Source of the DNA: Candidatus Uhrbacteria bacterium
Lineage (GTDB): Bacteria > Patescibacteriota > Patescibacteriia > UBA9934 > UBA11717
NCBI GenBank assembly: GCA_003509895.1
Contig: DOMJ01000050.1
Span: 9,188 to 14,691 of the forward strand
Length of the DNA stretch: 5,504 nucleotides
Reading direction: 5' to 3'
Position 1 is the first letter of the stretch, and every line of letters begins with the position of its first letter. Below, piece after piece: positions 1 through 5,414 of the stretch. The position numbers were made by a program, and so were the translations under genes. The notes under the pieces were generated by a model that saw only the letters and a program-made list of their open reading frames with translations, was not told the DNA's origin and did no database searches.

Positions 1-11
1 ACTCATCTTCA

Positions 12-57
12 AACACAGTTGTTTTGAACAGGCTATGCCTGTCAAAACAACTGTGTT
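12..57. repeat. Long near-perfect inverted repeat (hairpin)
   Basis: The left arm (12-33) and right arm (37-57) are reverse complements over about 21 bp, with one extra A in the left arm (27/28) and a 3-nt loop (TAT, 34-36). The arms read AACACAGTTGTTTTG...GGC and GCC...CAAAACAACTGTGTT. Neither strand has a run of T directly after the stem, so it is not a standard intrinsic terminator, although it may still end transcription of a gene beyond the left edge. It could also be a dyad operator, a processing site or a dispersed palindromic repeat. What lies to its left is not visible. Confidence 0.85.
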
Positions 58-92
58 CTCGGGGACGAAGGCTGGATCTGATCAAATCCATA

Positions 93-98
93 TACAAT
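93..98 (+). promoter_or_regulatory. Possible -10 box for the DUF167 gene
   Basis: TACAAT lies in an AT-rich patch (TATACAATATACT, 91-103), 36 nt before the ATG at 135. No TTGACA-like hexamer sits 16-18 nt upstream and no TG precedes the box, so this is a weak candidate. If used, the transcript would have a leader of roughly 30 nt without a Shine-Dalgarno sequence. Confidence 0.25.
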
Positions 99-134
99 AT
101 ACTCATACGAACCTCGATCCCCACACAAAAATCT

Positions 135-404
135 ATGAAACTCAATGTAAAAGCAATACCCGGTGCGCAAAGAACGGAGGTTATGGAATGGCTGAACGAT
201 GTAACCGTAAAAATTCGTCTCAATGCACAGCCGGAAAAGGGAAAAGCGAACGCGGAGCTTATATCTTTTTTGTCCAAGCAGCTCGGCCTGCCAAAATCGT
301 GTATCACGGTCCTTAAGGGAACCACTTCTCGAGACAAGGTTGTAGGATTATCTGAAATGGATTGGGAAGCGCTGCGATCTTGTCTTATAAGCACGCGTAG
401 ATAG
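135..404 (+). CDS. DUF167 (YggU family) protein
   Basis: This encodes a small protein of 89 residues belonging to the widespread DUF167/YggU family, whose biochemical role is not established. The family signature is clear. An N-terminal strand (KLNVKAIPGA) leads to a KIRLNAQPEKGKANAEL block (residues about 26-42), which matches the family's conserved GKAN core. A KGTTSRDK segment (61-68) then matches the conserved G-x-x-S-R-x-K pattern. The reading frame stays open upstream to a TTG at 24, but that start lies inside the 12-57 hairpin and would add 37 residues with no family similarity. ATG 135 places the first family strand at the N-terminus and gives a typical length. No Shine-Dalgarno sequence is visible. 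The gene stands alone, and the cysteine desulfurase operon downstream has its own promoter. Confidence 0.88.
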   Translation: MKLNVKAIPGAQRTEVMEWLNDVTVKIRLNAQPEKGKANAELISFLSKQLGLPKSCITVLKGTTSRDKVVGLSEMDWEALRSCLISTRR

Positions 405-415
405 GAGTATTTATT

Positions 416-424
416 TGTTAAAAT
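416..424 (+). promoter_or_regulatory. Possible secondary extended -10
   Basis: TGTTAAAAT matches an extended -10 (TG-n-TAAAAT), just after the DUF167 stop. The -35 region is poor. If active it would give a second transcript for the cysteine desulfurase operon with a leader of about 75-80 nt. It may simply be an AT-rich chance match. Confidence 0.2.
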
Positions 425-470
425 CGGTGCTTTTATTGAGGTTGTCACACGCGCACAATTCCCCTAATGA

Positions 471-498
471 TTGACGCGACGCCCAATTTTGTTATAGT
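471..498 (+). promoter_or_regulatory. Sigma-70-type promoter of the Fe-S operon
   Basis: The -35 box TTGACG (471-476, five of six consensus bases) is separated by 16 nt from the -10 box TATAGT (493-498, five of six). The -10 is preceded by TG at 490-491, making it an extended -10. Only 9 nt separate the -10 from the ATG at 508, so the start of transcription should fall at or within a few bases of the start codon. That implies a leaderless mRNA. No clear operator palindrome overlaps the boxes. Confidence 0.78.
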
Positions 499-507
499 CC
501 AACAACT

Positions 508-1731
508 ATGGAGACGAAACATTCAATCTATGTTGATCATGCCGCGACCACGCCGGTAGCCTCAGAAGTGCTGGCAGCGATGTTGCCCTACTTTGGAGAA
601 CAGTATGGAAATCCGGGTAGTTTTCACACGGTTGGTAAGCGAGCAAACGATGCCGTGATTACCGCGCGCGAGGGGATTGCAAGTCTGCTTGCGTGTAGGT
701 CAGATGAGGTTATCTTTACGGGAAGCGGTACGGAAAGCGACAATCTTGCCATTTTGGGGTATGCGCGTGCCATGGCAGGAAAAGGAAAACATTTGGTAAC
801 AACGTCCATCGAACACCATGCGGTATTGGAGGCAATGCAACACTTGGAGCGAAAAGAGGGATTTGAACTCACGGTGGTTCCCGTGGAGAAAAACGGCATT
901 GTGGACGCACAAAAAGTGATTGATGCCATACGCGAAGAAACGACCGTGGTCTCTGTGATGCTGGTAAACAACGAGATTGGAACCATTCAGCCCGTGGCAG
1001 ATATTGGCCGCGCGATAGAAAAATTAAAAGCGGAAGGCAAGGCGCAATACGTAGCGTTTCACACGGATGCTTGTCAGGCGGCGGCGTATCTTGATCTGGA
1101 CGTTCGTAAGCTTCATGTAGATTTGTTAGCGCTCAACGGGTCAAAGATATATGGACCAAAAGGTGTAAGTCTCTTGTATGTAAAACGAGGAGTTAAATTG
1201 CAGCCGTTGCAGTTTGGTGGAGCACAGGAGCGTGGATGGCGACCGGGAACAGAAAACGTTGCGGGGATCGTAGGTCTTCACAGAGCACTCGCGCTTGCTG
1301 TTGCGCGACGTGAGGAAGATGAGTCTCACCTGCGACCGCTACAGGATCAATTGATAGACGGGGTGCTTGGTTCCATAGGCAAAACGCGTTTAAATGGAGA
1401 TCGTACGCAGCGAATTCCAAACAATGTTAATATTTCCTTTATGGATTTGGAGGGGGAAGCGCTGCTTCTCTATTTAGATGCGGTTGGCATTTACGCTTCT
1501 ACCGGCAGCGCGTGTACAAGCGCATCGTTGGACCCGTCGCATGTGATTTTGGCGCTTGGAATGCCGTTTGAAGTCGCGCACGGAAGTATGCGATTCTCAC
1601 TTGGGCGCGAAACAACCGCAGAAGACATTACCTACATTTTGGAAGTGTTGCCGTCGCTTGTAGAACGGTTACGAGCCATAAGCCCCGTGCACGTAGACGA
1701 GAAATATTTTGAATCGGAAGAAAGCAACTAA
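508..1731 (+). CDS. iscS: Cysteine desulfurase (IscS/NifS family)
   Basis: This is a PLP-dependent class V aminotransferase-fold enzyme that takes sulfur from L-cysteine, releases alanine and passes a persulfide to the Fe-S scaffold or to tRNA thiolation. At 407 residues it has full family length. Visible motifs are YVDHAATTPV (8-17), GSGTESDNLAI (72-82), a PLP-stacking His in IEHHAVL (about 103), NNEIG (154-158), the cofactor-binding Asp187 and Gln190 in HTDACQA, and the Schiff-base Lys213 in NGSKIYGPKG. RPGTEN spans 245-250, and the catalytic Cys336 sits in TGSACTSAS. The residue before Lys213 is Ser, where IscS of model bacteria has His. Cys336 lies in a class I (IscS/NifS)-type loop rather than the SufS type. 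It heads the operon, 2 nt ahead of the scaffold gene, and its ATG lies 9 nt after an extended -10, suggesting leaderless translation. The symbol iscS is by family; nifS is equally defensible. Confidence 0.96.
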   Translation: METKHSIYVDHAATTPVASEVLAAMLPYFGEQYGNPGSFHTVGKRANDAVITAREGIASLLACRSDEVIFTGSGTESDNLAILGYARAMAGKGKHLVTTSIEHHAVLEAMQHLERKEGFELTVVPVEKNGIVDAQKVIDAIREETTVVSVMLVNNEIGTIQPVADIGRAIEKLKAEGKAQYVAFHTDACQAAAYLDLDVRKLHVDLLALNGSKIYGPKGVSLLYVKRGVKLQPLQFGGAQERGWRPGTENVAGIVGLHRALALAVARREEDESHLRPLQDQLIDGVLGSIGKTRLNGDRTQRIPNNVNISFMDLEGEALLLYLDAVGIYASTGSACTSASLDPSHVILALGMPFEVAHGSMRFSLGRETTAEDITYILEVLPSLVERLRAISPVHVDEKYFESEESN

Positions 1732-1733
1732 GT

Positions 1734-2414
1734 ATGGCTGATTATAAATTAGATGCCGTAAAGGGAAGACAAGGAGATGTCTCGTCTCAAACAGGCGCGG
1801 AGTCTTGGTTTTATTCAGACGTTGTTAAAGAACATTTTTTTAGCCCAAAAAACTTTGTGATGGGCGAGGAAGATATGTCCGCCTATAACGCCATAGGCAA
1901 AGTTGGGTCGCCTGCCTGCGGAGATGAGCTGCGCGTGTGGATGAAGGTAGATGCGGAGACTGAGCGCATACAGGATTTTAGATGGAAAACGTTTGGGTGC
2001 GGGTCGGCAATCGCCTCCACATCCATGGCGAGTGTGATGGTAACGGAAAACGGGGGAATGACGCTTGCACAAGCACGCAAACTTAAGCCGCAGGATATTA
2101 TGGAGCGATTGGGAGGTTTGCCAACACGCAAGTTTCATTGCTCGGTTTTGTGCGACAAGGCATTGCGAGATGCCATTAACGATTACTATCGCCGAACGGA
2201 CCAGTTTGATAAAATCATTGTAGCGGCAAAACGACTCGTGGATCCCGTTGCTAATGTAACGGATCATGATATAGAGGAGGCGGTCCTTGATGGGGCACTT
2301 ACGCTCGATGCCGTGCAGCAAAGAACAAAAGTTGGCATTGGAAACCCAACGTGCTTGCCGGCCGTGGAAGAGCTGATTCGCTTTTATAGAGAAAAATATT
2401 TTGGCGCAGATTAA
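1734..2414 (+). CDS. IscU/NifU-type Fe-S scaffold with degenerate BFD-like tail
   Basis: This is the scaffold on which Fe-S clusters are built from sulfide delivered by the cysteine desulfurase encoded 2 nt upstream. It has 226 residues, against about 130 for plain IscU. The IscU domain spans about 25-155 and keeps all the expected ligands: Cys62 with Asp64 in GSPACGDEL, Cys89 in TFGCGSAIAS, and His135-Cys136 in KFHCSVLC. Cys140 is an extra cysteine. The first 24 residues are polar and probably disordered. Residues about 170-218 fit the BFD-like [2Fe-2S] domain of NifU (VTDHDIEEAV, then TKVGIGNPTCLP). Of its four ligand positions only Cys207 remains; the others are Asp170, Val172 and Asn204 by my manual alignment. 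It has no C-terminal Nfu (CxxC) domain. The start is fixed by the preceding stop. A GGAAG lies about 13 nt upstream, too far to be a good ribosome-binding site. Confidence 0.93.
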   Translation: MADYKLDAVKGRQGDVSSQTGAESWFYSDVVKEHFFSPKNFVMGEEDMSAYNAIGKVGSPACGDELRVWMKVDAETERIQDFRWKTFGCGSAIASTSMASVMVTENGGMTLAQARKLKPQDIMERLGGLPTRKFHCSVLCDKALRDAINDYYRRTDQFDKIIVAAKRLVDPVANVTDHDIEEAVLDGALTLDAVQQRTKVGIGNPTCLPAVEELIRFYREKYFGAD

Positions 2415-2415
2415 T

Positions 2416-2766
2416 ATGTGGGGAAAGCAAATCATTGTACCCGGCGTATTGTGTGGATTCATGTTGACGATTTTGTCTGTCTTTCTTATTACTCAGTTTG
2501 AAGGACAAGTTGGCAACGTTTGTGAAAGAACGACAGAAAATCCTTACGGGATTTGTTATCAGATGTTGCCACAAGGCGGTTGGCCGTATCCTTACCTGAT
2601 TGATTCAAATGGCTCATCGGTTATTGGCCAACTAGGTCCTGAGGATCAATGGGATAAAAAAGCGTTTTTTATTAACTGGCTTATTTATTCCGCAATAATG
2701 ATCAGTGCTGCCGCAACGCGGAATTATTACAAGAAATACTATGACAAACTACAGAATACGCGTTGA
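2416..2766 (+). CDS. Small two-helix membrane protein, function unknown
   Basis: I do not recognise a named family. The 116-residue product has a hydrophobic helix at about 6-28 (IIVPGVLCGFMLTILSVFLI) and a second at about 84-101 (FFINWLIYSAIMISAA). The N-terminus is short and the C-terminal tail is basic and Tyr/Lys-rich (RNYYKKYYDK), so the positive-inside rule puts both ends in the cytoplasm and residues 29-82 outside. That loop carries two cysteines (Cys36, Cys47) that could form a disulfide, plus a GGWPYPYLID stretch and GQLGPEDQWD. Short proteins with a similar W-P-x-x-Y/F-L-x-D loop between two helices occur in other small genomes, as far as I recall. ATG 2416 is 1 nt after the scaffold stop; a TTG at 2401 in the same frame would overlap that gene. 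The last 26 nt overlap the ferredoxin gene. Confidence 0.8.
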   Translation: MWGKQIIVPGVLCGFMLTILSVFLITQFEGQVGNVCERTTENPYGICYQMLPQGGWPYPYLIDSNGSSVIGQLGPEDQWDKKAFFINWLIYSAIMISAAATRNYYKKYYDKLQNTR

Positions 2767-3010
2767 TGAAGATTTGTGCATTGGAGCGGCATCATGCGTG
2801 ACCATTGCTCCGGAGATTTTTCAACTTAACGCCGAGAATAAAGCGATCGTACTGGACCCAACACAAACGGATTTGTCTGAAACGTACGAGCGATGGGTGG
2901 CGTTGGACGAGGAAGGGTATGAGAATTTGTTACTAGGCGCACAGTCTTGCCCCACGCTGGCGATCTTTATTTATAACGAGGCAGGCGAGCAGTTATTTCC
3001 GGAGATGTAG
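2741..3010 (+). CDS. Single-cluster ferredoxin (3-Cys, [3Fe-4S] or [4Fe-4S])
   Basis: This is a small soluble electron carrier of 89 residues. The N-terminal half has RVDEDLCIGAASC (Cys13, Cys19) followed by APEIFQL, and the C-terminal half has the final ligand Cys70 in SCPTLAI. This layout matches monocluster ferredoxins of the Fer4_13/Fer4_15 type. The canonical second ligand of C-x2-C-x2-C is Ala16, so only three cysteines are available. That favours a [3Fe-4S] cluster, or a [4Fe-4S] cluster with a non-Cys ligand. ATG 2741 overlaps the membrane-protein gene by 26 nt, suggesting translational coupling. A GTG at 2705 in the same frame would add 12 residues (LPQRGIITRNT...) unlike any ferredoxin start. 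It is the last gene of the Fe-S operon and a plausible client of the scaffold. Many acidic residues give it the usual low pI. Confidence 0.93.
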   Translation: MTNYRIRVDEDLCIGAASCVTIAPEIFQLNAENKAIVLDPTQTDLSETYERWVALDEEGYENLLLGAQSCPTLAIFIYNEAGEQLFPEM

Positions 3011-3049
3011 GTTGTACGGGAACAGTTTAAGAAGTGCTCAAGAGTAGAG

Positions 3050-3065
3050 ATATCATTTGTGATAT
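3050..3065. repeat. Small palindrome next to the terminator
   Basis: ATATCA (3050-3055) and TGATAT (3060-3065) form a perfect 6-bp stem with a TTTG loop, directly beside the GC-rich terminator hairpin. It is AT-rich and weak alone. On the minus strand it lies just after the terminator's U-tract; on the plus strand it precedes the terminator. Confidence 0.4.
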
Positions 3066-3066
3066 A

Positions 3067-3095
3067 AAACCCCCCGTCTTTGAACCGGGGGGTTT
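3067..3095. terminator. Bidirectional intrinsic terminator
   Basis: AAACCCCCCG (3067-3076) pairs with CGGGGGGTTT (3086-3095) in a perfect 10-bp stem with a 9-nt loop. Reading on the minus strand, the stem begins just after the isomerase stop codon (TAA at 3100-3098) and ends in TTTTATAT, a good U-tract. Reading on the plus strand, it follows the ferredoxin stop by 56 nt and ends in TTTGGTTA, a weaker U-tract. It therefore serves both convergent operons and should work best for the minus-strand one. Confidence 0.88.
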
Positions 3096-3097
3096 GG

Positions 3098-4168
3098 TTA
3101 GGCCAATTGTTCTTTAAAGTAATCAACCCAAGGGATTGGTGACGGATCAACTCCATAGAGCATGCCAAGATACAAGCTGACATAGCTCGTCAATTGAAGC
3201 ACGGCGAGTGCTTGCTCTAATCTTGTTTTGCCAGGAGCATCAACACTATGAACGGCGACACCGTTCTTTTTTAAGACTTTTGCAGTAATCTCGTGTCTTT
3301 TTTGATTGCGTGAATGGTAAAGATTTGATGCGAAAAGGATAAAAGCTAGTTTTTTTGCCTCTGCCGGGTGACCGAGCCCTTCCAGGAGGTGGTGGTTTAA
3401 TTCCGGAATCTTATGCCAATCACTGTACGACTTTGCACTCTCGTTTGTTTGGTTGCGCGCAACGAGGGCGTTGCTAACAAGGTGCTCACTCGCCACATAT
3501 ACAGGCATAAGATCCCGCAGACTGACTGCTAATTTTTTTGCGCTGTTTTTGGCCTGTGGAACAGTTGCCGCCCAGGCTTCGCTGAGACCGAGCGTGTGGT
3601 CTATGGCTTGCTGTACGGAGCTATCGGTGAGTCGCAGATAGCTGAGTTTTTTTAGCATGCCAAGCTCTGCAAATAGGGTAAGACCAATTCCCATGCGAGG
3701 CATACCCGCAGGGTTGGTGAGAAAGTCGCTAAAAATATAACTGGGAACCTTTGCGCGCTTGGCAGCTCTTTCCAGCTTATCTCCGCTTGCAATAACTACC
3801 GTTGCACATTTTCGCGCAGTAGATTGTTTAAACATTGCTAAGGCCTCTTCCGTTGATCCACTGTAAGAAACAACAAGAACAAGGGTTTGTTGGTTGACCC
3901 ATTTTGGTAATTTGTAATCATTCAAAACAACAAGAGGCACGGTAAGGGTTTCGGCAAAGATGGCATGAACAAGGTGACCACCAAGACCGGATCCACCCAT
4001 GCCTGCAATAACAATCTTTGTGCAATCGGAATAGTGCTTGGGAAAATCTATGGTTTTTGTTTCACTCCACGCTTGCGCACACTGTTCCGGGAGCATTCCA
4101 ACGGACGTAAGGGCATTGGATGCATCAAACTGCTTGAACGTTTCTTTGTTGTTGAGGGGGAGAGGCAT
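3098..4168 (-). CDS. Bifunctional phosphoglucose/phosphomannose isomerase (SIS domains)
   Basis: This enzyme interconverts glucose-6-phosphate or mannose-6-phosphate with fructose-6-phosphate, replacing classical PGI. Its 356 residues comprise two SIS subdomains. Motifs with this start are FDASNAL (14-20) and PEQCAQAW, typical of the family N-terminus, then the phosphate-binding loop GMGGSGLGG (56-64) and SYSGSTEEAL (101-110). TNPAGMPRMGIG with Arg158 spans 151-162. PELNHH has the likely catalytic Glu256, and the C-terminus reads WVDYFKEQLA. The frame extends to an ATG at 4231 (21 more residues), but that would overlap the upstream flavoprotein gene by 32 nt. ATG 4168 leaves a 31-nt gap and puts the family N-terminus at residue 1, so I prefer it. 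No Shine-Dalgarno sequence precedes either start. It is probably co-transcribed with the flavoprotein gene and ends at the terminator next to its stop codon. Confidence 0.9.
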   Translation of the reverse strand: MPLPLNNKETFKQFDASNALTSVGMLPEQCAQAWSETKTIDFPKHYSDCTKIVIAGMGGSGLGGHLVHAIFAETLTVPLVVLNDYKLPKWVNQQTLVLVVSYSGSTEEALAMFKQSTARKCATVVIASGDKLERAAKRAKVPSYIFSDFLTNPAGMPRMGIGLTLFAELGMLKKLSYLRLTDSSVQQAIDHTLGLSEAWAATVPQAKNSAKKLAVSLRDLMPVYVASEHLVSNALVARNQTNESAKSYSDWHKIPELNHHLLEGLGHPAEAKKLAFILFASNLYHSRNQKRHEITAKVLKKNGVAVHSVDAPGKTRLEQALAVLQLTSYVSLYLGMLYGVDPSPIPWVDYFKEQLA

Positions 4169-4199
4169 AGATAAGGGGGTAGGGATCAACGAAATTGAT

Positions 4200-5405
4200 T
4201 TAGTGAATCTCGCGTAAATCAATGGTGACATCTGTGAGGGATTGATAGAGCTCGATCAGTGACTGCTTTGATTTGATCATTGCAGTAATGGGCGCGCGGT
4301 CAGTGTTGTGCTTGAGGACTGAAGCACCAACGAGCCGATCACTGCGAATAAAGAGGAGGGTGCGACCGTCGCCATAGTCGCGGGCAATTATTTGTTCTGC
4401 GTAAGCGATACTCGCATCACCAACGGCTACAATGTCTATACCAAGCACATGCGTTGCATACGAGGTAACAAGCTCATACGGTTTGCGATCGCCCGTCATA
4501 ACCAGGGCAACGTGTCTGCCCTGCATTTGCGCGTTCATCCAATTACCAATGTGGATCTGCCTGTCCACCACCATGTCCCTGTACTCGGCACAATCACCTA
4601 CGGCGTACACATCCGGGATGTTTGTTTCTAAAAATTCATTTGTTCTTACGCCGGTTCCAACCTGTATGCCCGCATCGGATGCCCAAGAAAATTGACTACT
4701 AATGCCAACACCTGCGGCAAGAATATCTATGGCAAACGCCCCACCCTCTACCGTTTTTGCCATTTTTCCGTCGTAAGAAGCAAGAGAGGTGTGCTTGTGG
4801 ACGGTGATGTTGTGCGATGCAAGGTGTTCTTCCAAAAGATCGGATGACGCTTGATCAAATGTCTGAGAAAAAAACGTTTCTCCGCGTAAAAAAAGGTGGG
4901 TGTCCCAATGCTTGTTTGCAAAGAGCTCCGCAAATTCCATGGCAATAAATCCACCTCCAATAAGGCCGGCTTTTAGACTGTTGGGCGCGTGTTGATCTAA
5001 AAAATCCTTGGTGCGGTCTGCATCCTCGATTGTTTGAAGATGGTAGACGCGCTCCTCGCCGTTCCAAGGAAGATGACGCGTAATTCCGCCGCCTGCAATG
5101 AGGAGTTTGGAGTAAGAGTAGACGGCGCCGGATGCAGTTAAAACGGTTTTTGCATATACATTGATGGATTGAACCTCTTGAATGGCAAGATGAATGTTTT
5201 GATCAAGGTACCATTCAGGTTTTTTGAGAAACACGCGTTCGCGAGGTGTTTTGCCAGTGATGTAGTGAGGGAGGAGTACGCGAGAATAAAGAGGATGATT
5301 CTCATTGCTCAAAATGGTGATTTCTGATGTGGAGTCCAATTTGCGCAGTTGTTCGGCGGCAGTCGTCCCGGCAATTCCTCCGCCAATAATCAGGTAATGG
5401 GTCAT
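4200..5405 (-). CDS. FAD/NAD(P)-dependent oxidoreductase (ferredoxin/rubredoxin reductase-like)
   Basis: This is a 401-residue flavoprotein of the Pyr_redox_2 superfamily, moving electrons between NAD(P)H and a small carrier or other acceptor. The FAD-binding loop is GGGIAG (8-13), the NAD(P)H-binding loop is GGGFIAMEFAELF (150-162), and the second FAD motif is TNIPDVYAVGDCAEY (261-275) with Asp271. LYSRVLLPHYITGK (39-52) resembles the NirB/rubredoxin-reductase branch and lacks the redox-active Cys of NADH oxidase/CoA-disulfide reductases. There is also no CxxC pair as in thioredoxin reductase. The NAD(P) loop is GxGxxA rather than GxGxxG, and Arg174 follows the second strand where NADH enzymes often have Glu; both hint at NADPH. 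The only cysteine is Cys272. The ATG lies 9 nt after an extended -10. The physiological partner is unknown; the convergent ferredoxin is one candidate. Confidence 0.9.
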   Translation of the reverse strand: MTHYLIIGGGIAGTTAAEQLRKLDSTSEITILSNENHPLYSRVLLPHYITGKTPRERVFLKKPEWYLDQNIHLAIQEVQSINVYAKTVLTASGAVYSYSKLLIAGGGITRHLPWNGEERVYHLQTIEDADRTKDFLDQHAPNSLKAGLIGGGFIAMEFAELFANKHWDTHLFLRGETFFSQTFDQASSDLLEEHLASHNITVHKHTSLASYDGKMAKTVEGGAFAIDILAAGVGISSQFSWASDAGIQVGTGVRTNEFLETNIPDVYAVGDCAEYRDMVVDRQIHIGNWMNAQMQGRHVALVMTGDRKPYELVTSYATHVLGIDIVAVGDASIAYAEQIIARDYGDGRTLLFIRSDRLVGASVLKHNTDRAPITAMIKSKQSLIELYQSLTDVTIDLREIH

Positions 5406-5414
5406 AGTGATTGG

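Noticed and set aside
12..57. Left-edge hairpin as a standard rho-independent terminator
   Set aside because: Neither strand shows a T-tract after the stem, so I list it only as an inverted repeat of unknown role.
24..134. Longer DUF167 gene starting at TTG 24
   Set aside because: The extra 37 residues are unlike the family and the start lies inside the 12-57 hairpin.
35..316. Overlapping plus-strand open frame of 93 codons
   Set aside because: It is out of frame with the DUF167 gene, which has clear family motifs; its product is low-complexity and resembles nothing.
419..435. TAAAA...TTTTA dyad after the DUF167 stop as a terminator
   Set aside because: The stem is five A-T pairs only, too weak to terminate.
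1815..2462. Long minus-strand open frame (215 codons) opposite the scaffold gene
   Set aside because: It runs antisense to a well-conserved coding region; its product has a Cys/His/Arg-rich composition typical of a shadow frame, with no recognisable domain.
2705..2740. GTG 2705 as ferredoxin start
   Set aside because: It would add 12 residues unlike ferredoxin N-termini and lengthen the overlap with the membrane-protein gene; ATG 2741 fits the family.
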